Notes under the pieces: generated by a model
Databases searched by the model: none
Told to the model about the DNA's origin: nothing
The model's input: the letters and a program-made list of their open reading frames with translations, nothing else
Made by a program: the position numbers and the translations under genes
Part shown: positions 37,773-46,790 of the stretch, piece after piece
How the letters are laid out: each line of letters opens with the position of its first letter
Numbering within the stretch: position 1 is the first letter of the stretch
Assembly (NCBI GenBank): GCA_024643325.1
Contig: JAHEND010000035.1
Location: 155,217-219,216, forward strand
DNA from: Sediminicola sp.
Lineage (GTDB): Bacteria; Bacteroidota; Bacteroidia; Flavobacteriales; Flavobacteriaceae
DNA: 64,000 nt
Direction: 5' to 3'

Positions 37773-38315
37773 TTAGCCTTGATTAAATTGTTCTAATGCT
37801 TGTTTTATCTGAGCCAAATGATGATTGCCATGCCAAGCATACCCCCCTAAATAATCAAATAAAAAATGATAAGACTTAGTCTCAGGATGCTGAAAACGTC
37901 TATTAAAATCGCTCTCATTCATTTTACGTAATAAAAATACCCATTTTTGGTGAACTGCAGAAAGATGGTTTAAGGACAATTGTATAGGTGCAGACGCATC
38001 TAATAGTTGTGACCAAGCCTTTTCATCATAAGCCTTTATTAAGGGTTCATTTTCAGTAAGGGTCCATTTAAATCTGGTATAAGCGTGATGGTGGCTATCT
38101 GCAATATGATGAATAAGTTGTCTAATAGTCCATGCGCCCTCTCTAAGCGGGCTATCTAAAAATGCTTCCTCTAAATGAACGGAAACCTCTGAAAGCAAAT
38201 ACGGCAATTGATCCAGCTCCAAAATCCATTGATTTATTTGTTGAGCATTGTACTGACCAACAGAAGAATATCCTCCAATTGGAAACACTTTGGCGTCTAA
38301 ATTAGAAACACTCAT
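37773..38315 (-). CDS. YfiT/DinB-like metal-dependent hydrolase or thiol transferase
   Basis: This is a 180-residue four-helix DinB-fold protein. The opening FPIGGYSSVGQYNAQQINQW, the IRQLIHHIADSHHHAYTRFKW segment and the C-terminal WHGNHHLAQIKQAL give the His triad of the YfiT group. These proteins are annotated as putative metal-dependent hydrolases or bacillithiol transferases. The substrate in this organism is unknown. It stands alone 39 nt upstream of csaA in the same direction. Confidence 0.87.
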   Translation of the reverse strand: MSVSNLDAKVFPIGGYSSVGQYNAQQINQWILELDQLPYLLSEVSVHLEEAFLDSPLREGAWTIRQLIHHIADSHHHAYTRFKWTLTENEPLIKAYDEKAWSQLLDASAPIQLSLNHLSAVHQKWVFLLRKMNESDFNRRFQHPETKSYHFLFDYLGGYAWHGNHHLAQIKQALEQFNQG

Positions 38316-38367
38316 ATGCTGTAACTATTTAATTATTTAAGGTCAGATAAAAATATAAGTTACTTAA

Positions 38368-38401
38368 TTGAAAGGATTTAAAAATATATAACCTACATTT
38401 G
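38368..38401 (+). promoter_or_regulatory. Full -33/-7 promoter of the cold-shock gene
   Basis: TTG at 38368-38370, a 23-nt spacer and TACATTTG at 38394-38401 match the consensus. The predicted leader is about 20 nt, short for a cold-shock gene and without room for the long structured leader of E. coli cspA. Confidence 0.65.
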
Positions 38402-38430
38402 TCTCTAATATAATTTTTTAATTTTTAGTA

Positions 38431-38622
38431 ATGAACAAAGGAACAGTAAAATTCTTCAACGACACCAAAGGATTCGGTTTTATCAGCGAAGAAGGAACAA
38501 GCAAAGAACATTTCGTACACATCTCAGGATTAATCGATGAGATTCGTGAAGGGGATGAAGTAGAATTCGAGCTTGAGCAAGGAAAAAAAGGATTGAATGC
38601 AGTAAACGTTAAAGTGATCTAA
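38431..38622 (+). CDS. Cold-shock domain protein
   Basis: This 63-residue CspA-type OB-fold protein contains RNP1 (KGFGFI, residues 14-19) and an RNP2-like HFVHI (27-31). It binds single-stranded RNA or DNA and probably melts RNA structures. The core MNKGTVKFFNDTKGFGFI is standard. It is monocistronic, with its own promoter and a strong terminator right after the stop. Confidence 0.96.
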   Translation: MNKGTVKFFNDTKGFGFISEEGTSKEHFVHISGLIDEIREGDEVEFELEQGKKGLNAVNVKVI

Positions 38623-38645
38623 TCATATACAACCTTTTCAAAATA

Positions 38646-38675
38646 AAAGCCTGTCCAAATGGACAGGCTTTTTTT
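38646..38675. terminator. Terminator between the cold-shock gene and the converging immunophilin gene
   Basis: An 11-bp stem (AAAGCCTGTCC type, 38646-38656 with 38661-38671) with loop AAAT is followed by a T run. Clearly effective for the plus strand; an A-rich left side makes it possibly bidirectional. Confidence 0.9.
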
Positions 38676-38772
38676 ATGAAATTAAACCAATTAAAGTTTC
38701 GTGAGGTTTGGGTTTCAAAATTTTATTACTACTGACAACACCATTTATACTATAGTGCTGCCAGTAAAAATT

Positions 38773-39705
38773 TTATTTAGCTCCAACGAGCTCAACATCA
38801 AATACCAAAATAGCGTCTGGAGGAATAACACCACCAGCACCAGCACTTCCATAAGCCAAATCAGATGGTATGACAAATCGAGCTTTATCTCCTACATGTA
38901 ATAATTGTAAGCCTTCATCCCAACCTGAGATAACTTGACCAACCCCCAATTGAAACTCAATAGGCTCTTTTCTCTTATAAGAGGAATCAAAAACAGTTCC
39001 GTCAACTAGCGCTCCTTGATAATGTACAGAAACTTGTTGACCCCTTTCTGCTTTAATACCAGAACCTTTTTGAATAATTTGATACCTTAATCCTGAGGTA
39101 GTCTCAGAAAACCCAGCAGACACTTTATCTAATGCTTCTTTTTGAGCCGCTCTGGCCTCAACCATACGCTTTTCTCTAGATCCCTCAAAAGTTCTGAAAG
39201 CTTCCACAGCATTCCACGCTTCAGCAGCTGCTCCAACTCTTATAATTTCTAAAGTGTCTAAAGTATCTCCTTGGGCAATAGCATCTACTACTTCTTGCCC
39301 TTCTACCACGTGTCCAAAAACAGTGTGTTTATTATCTAACCAAGGGGTGGCTACATGTGTAATGAAAAACTGGGTCCCATTAGTTCCTGGACCAGCATTT
39401 GCCATAGATAAAACACCAGGACCATTATGAGTTAAGTCTGGGTGAAATTCGTCGTCAAACTTATAACCACCATCTCCAGTACCTGTTCCCAAAGGGCAAC
39501 CCCCTTGTATCATAAAATCTGGAATAACCCTGTGGAATTTTAATCCATCATAATATGGAGTACCCTGAGGTTTCACTTTATTTTCTAAATTTCCCTCTGC
39601 CAATGCAACTAAGTTACCTACAGTACCAGGCGTCTTGTCATGAGTCAATTTAACTGTAATAGCGCCTTTAGATGTATTAAATTTGGCGTAAATTCCGTCT
39701 TGCAT
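38773..39705 (-). CDS. Dual immunophilin: cyclophilin fused to FKBP-type peptidyl-prolyl isomerase
   Basis: This 310-residue protein combines an N-terminal cyclophilin domain (1-160) and a C-terminal FKBP domain (about 205-310). Cyclophilin markers are FHRVIPDFMIQGG, GTNGTQFFITHV and WLDNKHTVFGHVVEG. FKBP markers are VSVHYQGALVDGTVFDSS, GQVISGWDEGLQL and VIPSDLAYGSAGAGGVIPPD. A linker of about 45 mostly helical residues lies between. Both active sites look intact. The fusion order is the bacterial cyclophilin-first type known from Flavobacterium. I use the ATG at 39705; a GTG two codons upstream is less likely. No signal peptide, so it is cytoplasmic. Confidence 0.95.
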   Translation of the reverse strand: MQDGIYAKFNTSKGAITVKLTHDKTPGTVGNLVALAEGNLENKVKPQGTPYYDGLKFHRVIPDFMIQGGCPLGTGTGDGGYKFDDEFHPDLTHNGPGVLSMANAGPGTNGTQFFITHVATPWLDNKHTVFGHVVEGQEVVDAIAQGDTLDTLEIIRVGAAAEAWNAVEAFRTFEGSREKRMVEARAAQKEALDKVSAGFSETTSGLRYQIIQKGSGIKAERGQQVSVHYQGALVDGTVFDSSYKRKEPIEFQLGVGQVISGWDEGLQLLHVGDKARFVIPSDLAYGSAGAGGVIPPDAILVFDVELVGAK

Positions 39706-39741
39706 AATCACTTTTTTTAATGAGGGGCAAATATAAACATT

Positions 39742-41136
39742 CTATTTAATTTCAGTGGTTTCTATACCATAGCGATCAAATAAATATACCAAAGCAGTCA
39801 TAGCCGCTGCACCCATGTCCAACTCTCTTTTATTCACTGCGTCAAAAGTATCTGTAGCAGCATGATGGTGGTCAAAGTAACGCTGTGAATCTGGTCTTAA
39901 TCCAGCCAAAACAATGCCCTCTTTCTTTAAAGGACCAATATCTGCTCCAGATCCACCCTTTGTAAAAGAGTGGGCCATATAAGGCTCAAAATATGTTTTC
40001 CATTCCATAATTTGAGTCATGTTTTCTGTAGTAGCATCAAAAGAAAAACCCCTTGGTGTAAATCCTCCAGAATCACTCTCAAGGGCGAAAATGTGACGTT
40101 CTCCTAGTTCATTTGCTCTACTAGCATAGGCAGTTCCTCCCCTAAGTCCATTTTCTTCATTCATAAACATTACTACCCTAATCGTTCTTTTTGGGTTGTA
40201 GTTTAACTTTTTTAATATCTCTAAAACAGCCATACTTTGGACACAACCAGCGCCGTCGTCATGAGCACCATCTCCAACATCCCATGAATCCAAATGCCCT
40301 CCAACAACAATAATCTCTTCAGGGAATTCACTTCCTTTGATCTCTCCAATTACATTGTGAGAAGGCACATCTGCAAGTGTTCTACAGTTTTGTTTAAAAT
40401 AAAATTTTAAAGAAGGATTTAAAGCTAGTGTAGTACTTAAAAAATTCGCGTGGTTTGTAGAGACCGCAGCAGCTGGTATTTTCATGGAGTCAGGAAGGTC
40501 CCCATAAGACATTCCACCGGTGTGAGGAAAATCATCCAATCTTAAGTTCATAGATCTCACTATCACGCCAACAGCACCATATTTAGCTGCCTCAGCAGCT
40601 CCTTTAGACCTTTGATCTACTGCTTTTGAATAAGCAGAAAATGTATTAATCATTTTAGGATCCATTGGTCTATTGAAAAAAACAATTTTACCAGAAACAG
40701 CTTTTTTGCCCAAAGCTTTTAATTCATCTAATGAACTCACCTCAATAAGTTCCGCTTTAATTCCTAAAGAAGGGGTTGCCACAGACCCACCCAAAGCTAG
40801 GATGGGAATATTAGTAGTTGCCCCAGGAGACAATTCCATGTAAGCAAATTCAGGTGTACCCCTCACCCATTTTGGCACAGTAATATCTTGCTTCCACACC
40901 TTGTCTAGATTCAAATCTTCAATTACTTTAAAGGTGTAGTCTACAGCCTGTTCTGCCTGAATTGAACCAGACAAACGTCCTCCTATTTGGTTAGACAAGT
41001 GATTGAGCCAATCATACGAATTACTGTCACTAAGAGCAGTATCGTAAATACGATTAATAAAGGCTTTGTCTTTATTCTCTTGGGCCTGAAGGCTGATGCT
41101 CAACAAAGCACAAAGAAGCCAAATATTTTTTTTCAT
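39742..41136 (-). CDS. Secreted M28 family metallopeptidase
   Basis: This 464-residue protein has a signal peptide (1-18, ending SISLQAQE) and a PA-like insert before the catalytic domain. M28 zinc ligands are visible as the His-x-Asp of GGHLDSWDVGDGAHDDGAG, the Glu-Glu pair in MFMNEENGLRGG, the Asp of ALESDSGG, and the His in YFDHHHAATDTFD. It resembles carboxypeptidase Q/aminopeptidases of Bacteroidota. Its role is peptide hydrolysis in the periplasm or outside the cell. It lies downstream of the sigma-54 regulator gene by 25 nt, same strand. Confidence 0.92.
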   Translation of the reverse strand: MKKNIWLLCALLSISLQAQENKDKAFINRIYDTALSDSNSYDWLNHLSNQIGGRLSGSIQAEQAVDYTFKVIEDLNLDKVWKQDITVPKWVRGTPEFAYMELSPGATTNIPILALGGSVATPSLGIKAELIEVSSLDELKALGKKAVSGKIVFFNRPMDPKMINTFSAYSKAVDQRSKGAAEAAKYGAVGVIVRSMNLRLDDFPHTGGMSYGDLPDSMKIPAAAVSTNHANFLSTTLALNPSLKFYFKQNCRTLADVPSHNVIGEIKGSEFPEEIIVVGGHLDSWDVGDGAHDDGAGCVQSMAVLEILKKLNYNPKRTIRVVMFMNEENGLRGGTAYASRANELGERHIFALESDSGGFTPRGFSFDATTENMTQIMEWKTYFEPYMAHSFTKGGSGADIGPLKKEGIVLAGLRPDSQRYFDHHHAATDTFDAVNKRELDMGAAAMTALVYLFDRYGIETTEIK

Positions 41137-41161
41137 TTTTTATTGTTTTTTTAATTCTTAT

Positions 41162-42331
41162 TTAATTTTTAGCAGCGAATAAACTGACGTCTTTAACACT
41201 TATTTCAGAGGAACCTAAAATCAATAAGCGCTCTACAACATTGCGTAATTCTCTAATATTTCCAGTCCAATCATATGATTGAAGGGCACTAATAGCCTCA
41301 GATGTAAACACTTTAGGCTGCGTTCCCTGCGTATGGGCAATTTGCCTTGAAAAATGACTAATCAGTAAAGGAATGTCCTCTTTGCGTTCATTTAAAGCTG
41401 GAACCTCAATTATAATAACAGCCAAACGATGGTATAAATCTTCTCTAAACCGACCTTCTTTAATTTCCTCTTTAAGATTTTTATTTGTTGCGGCTAAAAC
41501 CCGCACATCTACTTTAATGTCTTTATCAGAGCCTACTCTTGATATTTTTTGTTCCTGTAAAGCCCTGAGAACTTTAGCCTGAGCTGAGAGACTCATATCT
41601 CCAATTTCATCTAAAAATAAGGTTCCTCCGTGGGCCATTTCAAATTTACCTGAACGGTCTTTTACCGCAGAAGTAAAAGCTCCTTTTACATGACCAAACA
41701 ACTCACTTTCAATGAGTTCAGATGGAATAGCGGCACAATTAACTTCTACAAATGCAGCATTTGCCCTGGGTCCCTTTTCGTGAAGCCAATGGGCAACCAA
41801 TTCCTTTCCACTTCCATTAGGACCAGTAATCAAAACCCTAGCATCTGTAGGAGCCACTTTATCAATCATTTGCTGAATATGAGATATAGCCTCACTCTCA
41901 CCGATCATTTCATATCCTTTAGACACTTTCTGCTTGAGTAATGTATTTTCTACTAATAAATCTTTCTTTTCTAGAGCATTCCTTGCTGCGGTCAACAATC
42001 TGTTTAAATCTGGCGGCTTAGAGATATAGTCAAAAGCGCCCAATCGCATTGTTTCTACAGCAGTTTCAAGATCCCCATGACCAGAAATCATAATAAATGA
42101 AGTAAATGGTGCTACTTCCTTAGCTTTAATGAGTACTTCTACACCATCCATTTTAGGCATTTTAATATCACACAAAACTAGAGCATAGTCCTTATTTTGA
42201 ATCATTTCAATAGCAGATTGCCCATCGTAGGCAGCCTCTATCTCATAGGTAACAAAAGCTTCAGCAAGAATTTTAACAAGCACCCTGCTTATGGCTGCTT
42301 CATCTTCAACAACAAGAATATTTGAATTCAT
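41162..42331 (-). CDS. Sigma-54-dependent response regulator lacking the DNA-binding domain
   Basis: This 389-residue protein has a receiver domain (1-120: Asp10/Glu11, phospho-acceptor Asp55, Lys105) and a sigma-54 AAA+ domain (about 140-389: Walker A GPNGSGKE 170-177, loop GAFTSA 217-222, Walker B LFLDE around 241). It stops right after the sensor-II/arginine region [13 protein letters not shown] with about 25 residues left, so the usual Fis-type HTH is absent. FlgR of Helicobacter is a precedent for HTH-less activators. The loop has Ser at the fifth position where GAFTGA has Gly. No histidine kinase gene is adjacent. It abuts the MscS gene with no gap. Confidence 0.93.
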   Translation of the reverse strand: MNSNILVVEDEAAISRVLVKILAEAFVTYEIEAAYDGQSAIEMIQNKDYALVLCDIKMPKMDGVEVLIKAKEVAPFTSFIMISGHGDLETAVETMRLGAFDYISKPPDLNRLLTAARNALEKKDLLVENTLLKQKVSKGYEMIGESEAISHIQQMIDKVAPTDARVLITGPNGSGKELVAHWLHEKGPRANAAFVEVNCAAIPSELIESELFGHVKGAFTSAVKDRSGKFEMAHGGTLFLDEIGDMSLSAQAKVLRALQEQKISRVGSDKDIKVDVRVLAATNKNLKEEIKEGRFREDLYHRLAVIIIEVPALNERKEDIPLLISHFSRQIAHTQGTQPKVFTSEAISALQSYDWTGNIRELRNVVERLLILGSSEISVKDVSLFAAKN

Positions 42332-43180
42332 TTATGAATGGTTATAGAAGTGAACATCTCTTTGTGGAAAAGGAATGGACACATTATTATCTTTAAAAAT
42401 CGCTGCTATTTTATAACGAATCTCACTTTTCAACTTGGGATCACCAAATGAATCTGCAATAGAAAAATGCAATGAGAATACTAAAGCTGAATCTCCAAAA
42501 TCATCGAACAAAACAAATGGCTTAGGAGATTTCAACACACCTTTTTGAGTCTCAGCAACAGACAGCAGTAAGTCAGTGACTAAATTTATATCTGAAGCAT
42601 AAGACACCCCTATAGTGACTTTTTCTCGAGTCGTTTTATGATTTTGTGTGTAATTAAAAATACTGTTTGTAAGAAAAATATGGTTTGGAATGACAATTAC
42701 TTTGTCATCTCGAGTAATCGCTCTAGTTGTTCTTAATTTAATTTCGAATACTTTACCCACCTTCTGATCTACCTCTATAATATCTCCAACGTGTAGTGAT
42801 TGATCAAGAATAATCAAAATACCTGAAATAATATCTTGAAATAAATATTGTAGGGCAAAACCCAAACCAACAAATAAAGCGGCTGAAGCTGTCAGAAAAA
42901 CAGTGAGATCAATCCCTGAAGAATGTAACACGGTGACAGTAACCAATATATAAAAGAGATATTTTAAAAAACCAAATATACTTGTGAACTTGTTTTTATC
43001 TTCCTCAGGTAATTTTGCATTAAAAATTTTTTTAATGAGCTTTAAAAGATAACTTACAAAAATAAGGGAGGCTATAATTAATAGAATAGTTCCTATAGTT
43101 ATGTGAACAGTGTCCGATGGAAACAAAGGGGTTGTCAGTATATTTTTTATTAATCCTAAAAATTTCTGAAGGGTGTTCAT
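42332..43180 (-). CDS. Small-conductance mechanosensitive channel, MscS family
   Basis: This 282-residue protein has three N-terminal membrane segments (about 15-40, 65-85 and 90-115), with pore-lining TM3 in VGLGFALQYLFQDIISGI. The MscS beta domain follows with VGDIIEVDQKVGKVFEIKLR and the alpha/beta tail. It relieves osmotic pressure. It overlaps no gene but has exactly zero bases before the sigma-54 regulator, so the two are probably co-transcribed. The reason for that pairing is unknown. Confidence 0.93.
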   Translation of the reverse strand: MNTLQKFLGLIKNILTTPLFPSDTVHITIGTILLIIASLIFVSYLLKLIKKIFNAKLPEEDKNKFTSIFGFLKYLFYILVTVTVLHSSGIDLTVFLTASAALFVGLGFALQYLFQDIISGILIILDQSLHVGDIIEVDQKVGKVFEIKLRTTRAITRDDKVIVIPNHIFLTNSIFNYTQNHKTTREKVTIGVSYASDINLVTDLLLSVAETQKGVLKSPKPFVLFDDFGDSALVFSLHFSIADSFGDPKLKSEIRYKIAAIFKDNNVSIPFPQRDVHFYNHS

Positions 43181-43245
43181 ACGAGTTGTTTATGCTTCTA
43201 AAATAAGCAAATAAACTGACACAAAGAGCTGTTTAAAAGCAAAAA

Positions 43246-43276
43246 CCCACCCTTAAAACAAGTTCTAAGGATGGGA
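43246..43276 (-). terminator. Terminator downstream of grpE-dnaJ
   Basis: A 10-bp stem with one mismatch (43246-43255 with 43266-43275) is read on the minus strand and followed by TTTTTGCTTTT. It lies about 95 nt past the dnaJ stop and about 65 nt before the mscS start. Confidence 0.6.
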
Positions 43277-43368
43277 AAAAAAATTGCTATGAAAAAGAAT
43301 TACCTAATAGTTGTACTATTAAGTAAAAATCAAATATACACAAATTCTCAATAAAAAAATAAAAAACG

Positions 43369-44475
43369 CTAAGCAAACATATCTTTTACCTTTTCAAAAA
43401 ATGACTTGTCAGATTTTTCTGGTCTTGGCTCAAAATTTTCATCTCCTTGCATCTTTTCAAAAAAAGCCTTTTGTTCCTTATTCAATTCTTTTGGCGTCCA
43501 TACATTAACATGCACCAATAAATCTCCGGCTCCATAACCGTTAATACTCTTAATGCCTTTCCCTCTAAGCCTTAGTATTTTTCCAGATTGAAGCCCTGCT
43601 TCAAGTTTAATTCTGGCTTTACCAGAAACAGTATCTATATCTTTAGAGGTTCCTAATACAGCATCTGACAAACTGATATACAAATCATAATGAAGATTGT
43701 CTCCTTCTCTTTTTAAAGTATCATGCTCTAGAGTTTCAATCGCTACAATTAAGTCCCCGGGAACTCCATTACCAGGAGCGTCATTTCCTTTCCCAGCAAC
43801 TTTTAGTTGCATACCATCTTCTACACCTGCTGGTATTTGTATGCTCACGGTATCTTCTTGAACCACCATCCCTTGAGCATCTGCATCTTTTGGCTTACTG
43901 TCTAAAATCTGACCACTACCAGAACAAGTACTACAGGTGGCTGCCGTTTGCATTCTACCTAATATAGTGTTGGCAATTTTAGTAACCTGACCCTGCCCAT
44001 TACATGTGGAACAAGTTTTATAAGTCACTCCTTCTGCCTGTTTTTTCCTTCTAACTTTTACAGTCTTCTCTACCCCTTGTGCTACCTCTTCGAGATTTAG
44101 TTTCACCCTAATCCTTAGGTTACTTCCTTTAGCTCTACGTTGTCCTCCACCGCCAAAGCCTCCAAATCCGCCTCCAAAGGCACCTCCAAAAACATCACCG
44201 AATTGACTAAATATGTCATCCATATTCATTCCGCCTCCGCCTCCAAAGCCACCTTCAAATGCTTGGTGGCCATACTGATCGTATTTGGCCTTTTTATTTG
44301 GATCGCTTAAAACTTCATAAGCTTCTGCAGATTTTTTAAAAAGCTCTTCCGCTTTTGAATCACCAGGATTTTTATCTGGGTGGTACTCAATAGCTTTTTT
44401 TCTGTAAGCTTTTTTAATTTCTGCAGCTGTAGCGCTTTTAGAAATGCCTAGTATGTCATAAAAATCTTCTTTCAT
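43369..44475 (-). CDS. dnaJ: Chaperone protein DnaJ with reduced zinc-finger region
   Basis: This 368-residue co-chaperone of DnaK has a J domain with HPD at 32-34, a Gly/Phe-rich stretch (about 75-115), a cysteine region, and C-terminal substrate-binding domains. The cysteine region has two CxxCxGxG repeats (CSTCNGQG and CSTCSGSG), instead of the four found in E. coli DnaJ. The repeats are separated by about 20 residues. The C-terminal part includes GDLIVAIETLEHDTLKREG and GKGIKSINGYGAGDLLV. It follows grpE by 10 nt; dnaK is not in the window. Confidence 0.95.
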   Translation of the reverse strand: MKEDFYDILGISKSATAAEIKKAYRKKAIEYHPDKNPGDSKAEELFKKSAEAYEVLSDPNKKAKYDQYGHQAFEGGFGGGGGMNMDDIFSQFGDVFGGAFGGGFGGFGGGGQRRAKGSNLRIRVKLNLEEVAQGVEKTVKVRRKKQAEGVTYKTCSTCNGQGQVTKIANTILGRMQTAATCSTCSGSGQILDSKPKDADAQGMVVQEDTVSIQIPAGVEDGMQLKVAGKGNDAPGNGVPGDLIVAIETLEHDTLKREGDNLHYDLYISLSDAVLGTSKDIDTVSGKARIKLEAGLQSGKILRLRGKGIKSINGYGAGDLLVHVNVWTPKELNKEQKAFFEKMQGDENFEPRPEKSDKSFFEKVKDMFA

Positions 44476-44485
44476 AAAAACTTAA

Positions 44486-45079
44486 TTAGTTTCCTACTAC
44501 TACTTTTGGGTGACGAATAATTTTATCTCCTAATTGAAAACCCTTCTCAATAACATCAATCACCTTACCCTTCATTTTCTTATCTGGGGCAGGTATTTGA
44601 GTAATTGCATCGTGCATTTCAGAATCAAAAGTATCGCCAGCAGACACTACCACCTCTTCTAAACCCTTATTCTTTAATACCCCAATAAATTTATTTTGAA
44701 TAAGACTTACGCCTTTATAAAGCTCTGAATCCTTATCTTTTGACAATTCTTTCATAGCCCTTTCAAAGTCATCGACCACGGGTAACATAGCGACAATAAC
44801 CTCTTGATTAGCTGTTTTAAAAAGATCCATTCTCTCTTTAGAAGTCCTTTTTTTATAATTTTCAAACTCTGCAAAAAGCCTTAGAAATTTATCCTGTTCA
44901 CTGGCTACTGCTTGCTCTAACTTCTCTAAGCTTGTCTCTACAGTCTCTTCGTTATCAGCATCATTAAATTCGCTAGTGCTATCTTGGTTGGACTCCTGAT
45001 TATTTTCTGATGAAGTAACCTCAGTGTCTTGAACTTCTGCTTGTTCAGATGCTGCCGCATCCATATTCTTTTTACTCAT
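44486..45079 (-). CDS. grpE: Nucleotide exchange factor GrpE
   Basis: This 197-residue GrpE has a long acidic N-terminal region (1-55, rich in Glu, Gln, Ser and Asp), a coiled-coil helix (FLRLFAEFENYKKRTSKERM), and the C-terminal beta domain ending GFQLGDKIIRHPKVVV. GrpE releases ADP from DnaK. I use ATG at 45079 (MSKKNMDAAA) rather than an in-frame TTG three codons earlier. Co-transcribed with dnaJ. Confidence 0.94.
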   Translation of the reverse strand: MSKKNMDAAASEQAEVQDTEVTSSENNQESNQDSTSEFNDADNEETVETSLEKLEQAVASEQDKFLRLFAEFENYKKRTSKERMDLFKTANQEVIVAMLPVVDDFERAMKELSKDKDSELYKGVSLIQNKFIGVLKNKGLEEVVVSAGDTFDSEMHDAITQIPAPDKKMKGKVIDVIEKGFQLGDKIIRHPKVVVGN

Positions 45080-45164
45080 GTGATTCAATATTTAAAATAT
45101 ACCATTCAAAAGTACTGCCAAAGCCTCAAAAATGCCAAAATGTCACTCCATTTATAACTATCAA

Positions 45165-46076
45165 TTATAACAAATCTTTAAGTGCCTGAGTTAAAGAGGG
45201 AAAATGAAATTCAAAACCTAAATCGTGCCACTGATCAGATCGTACTTTTTGACTTTCTAGAACCAATTGCGCCATTTCTCCAAGAATTAATGAAATAGCA
45301 AAACCAGGAATATTTGGCAATACAATAGGCTTATTAAGCTGTTTGGCTATGGCAGACACCAATTCATTTTGGGTAACGGGATTGGGTGCAACACCATTAA
45401 AAGTACCCTCAGATTCATTTTTACATAAAAAAACAAACATTCGAGCTATGTCTTCTTTGTGTATCCAAGACTGCCACTGCTGGCCACTTCCAAAAGCAGC
45501 GCCTACAAAATTTTTTATAGGGGCAATAAATTGAGGCAAGGCGCCTGCTTTCTGATCCAATACTAAGCCTATCCTCAACTGGCCGAGTTTTAAACCAAGA
45601 GATAACATAGATTGATTGGCCGTTTCCCATGCCAAAACAGTATTTCTTAGAAAAGAATCGCTTTCTTGGTTTAAAGACCAATCCGAAGCGTACTCAGCTG
45701 TAAAATTTGAGGGGTAATACCCAATCGCAGAGGCGCCTAAAAAATAGGTCAGGGAATGGCTATCTAATTGCCTAATTCCTTTTTTAAGCGTATTGATACT
45801 ATCTAATCTTGACTCTAGAATTCTTGATTTATTTTTCTTAGTCCACCTTTGGGCAATCGTGCTCCCAGCCAAATTAATTATGTGGGTTACCCCTTGAAAA
45901 GCATTTAAATCTATCGCTCCTTTGGAAGGATTCCAGAGAAAAGCTTTTTCATTTGCCTTAGAGGTTAACTTGTCTTTTGAAGTGGTTAAAAAGTGAATGG
46001 AAATGCCCATAGAATGGCATTGTTTTATAATTTCTTTTCCTATAAGGCCGGTGGCTCCGGTAATCAATATTTTCAT
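45165..46076 (-). CDS. TIGR01777-family NAD(P)-dependent epimerase-like protein
   Basis: This 303-residue extended SDR has the Rossmann start MKILITGATGLIGKEII, the YfcH/SDR39U1-type IINLAGSTIAQRWTKKNK, LGASAIGYYP (with the Tyr) and the C-terminal DUF1731-like part VLESQKVRSDQWHDLGFEF. The reaction and substrate are unknown. It is separate from grpE, with an 85-nt gap, and downstream of mnmD on the same strand. Confidence 0.9.
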   Translation of the reverse strand: MKILITGATGLIGKEIIKQCHSMGISIHFLTTSKDKLTSKANEKAFLWNPSKGAIDLNAFQGVTHIINLAGSTIAQRWTKKNKSRILESRLDSINTLKKGIRQLDSHSLTYFLGASAIGYYPSNFTAEYASDWSLNQESDSFLRNTVLAWETANQSMLSLGLKLGQLRIGLVLDQKAGALPQFIAPIKNFVGAAFGSGQQWQSWIHKEDIARMFVFLCKNESEGTFNGVAPNPVTQNELVSAIAKQLNKPIVLPNIPGFAISLILGEMAQLVLESQKVRSDQWHDLGFEFHFPSLTQALKDLL

Positions 46077-46106
46077 AGCATCAATATTAAAAAAAGAGGG
46101 TGAAAT

Positions 46107-46790
46107 TTAAATTATACTGTTCAAGATGGGTTTGGTTGCTCTGAGCATTTCTCGCTTACCAGGTGGACCTTCAAGGCGTTCCACTAAAAACCCTACGCTA
46201 ATCATAGCCCTTCTAACACTCCCTTTGGCAGCATAGGTCACTAATACACCCCCCGGACGTAATGCTTCAAACATTTTAAAGAAAATGACTTCTGACCATA
46301 ATTCAGGTTGCACCCTGAAACCAAATGCGTCAAAATAAATGAGTTCATATTGACTAGAATCATTTATATCTTGAAACTTCTTTTCAAGCTTCACTAAATT
46401 AAAAAATGATGTAATTTTTACTGGGACGTTCCATGGACTTTTATGCATTAATTCAAATGCTTGATGCCCTTCATTATGATCCTTTAAGGATGCTACATAA
46501 TCCATTGAAATAGCCTCATCAAAAGTAACCGGATAAGCTTCAACCCCATAATATTCAACAGTAAGCCCTTTATCCTGAGCTTCTAAAAAAGTAATATAGG
46601 CATTTAAGCCCGTACCAAAACCAATTTCAAGTATGGAAATGGTCTGGTTGTCAAAGAGAGATAAACCATGTTTTATAAATACGTGATAGGCCTCTTGAAT
46701 AGCACCATGCATTGAGTGGTACTGTTCCTGCCAATCTTCTATCTGTAGTGTTTTTGAACCATCTGCAGTGGTTACAACTTTTCTTTTCAC
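46107..46790 (-). CDS. mnmD: tRNA (mnm5s2U34)-methyltransferase MnmD
   Basis: This 227-residue SAM enzyme methylates the amino-methyl group of tRNA wobble uridine. Motifs are the opening TADGSKTLQIEDWQEQYHSMHGA (spread over residues 6-30), the SAM site ILEIGFGTGLNAYI, IYFDAFGFRVQPELW and VTYAAKGSVRRAM, as in MnmD/MnmC1. It lacks the MnmC FAD domain, which is the separate-protein form. The start is GTG at 46790, since no ATG exists upstream. It ends 30 nt before the SDR gene. Confidence 0.92.
   Translation of the reverse strand: MKRKVVTTADGSKTLQIEDWQEQYHSMHGAIQEAYHVFIKHGLSLFDNQTISILEIGFGTGLNAYITFLEAQDKGLTVEYYGVEAYPVTFDEAISMDYVASLKDHNEGHQAFELMHKSPWNVPVKITSFFNLVKLEKKFQDINDSSQYELIYFDAFGFRVQPELWSEVIFFKMFEALRPGGVLVTYAAKGSVRRAMISVGFLVERLEGPPGKREMLRATKPILNSII

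Noticed and set aside
37838..37852. Third copy of the CCCCCTA operator half-site
   Set aside because: It is inside the coding sequence of the DinB-like gene and has no matching inverted arm.
38402..38430. Cold-shock RNA thermosensor leader
   Set aside because: The predicted leader is only about 20 nt, too short for the known cspA-type structure.
43289..43354. A 21-codon ORF starting like a signal peptide (MKKNYLIVVLLS) between dnaJ and mscS
   Set aside because: Too short, ends after a few residues and lies in an AT-rich gap; could be a remnant of a lost secreted-protein gene, but nothing else supports it.
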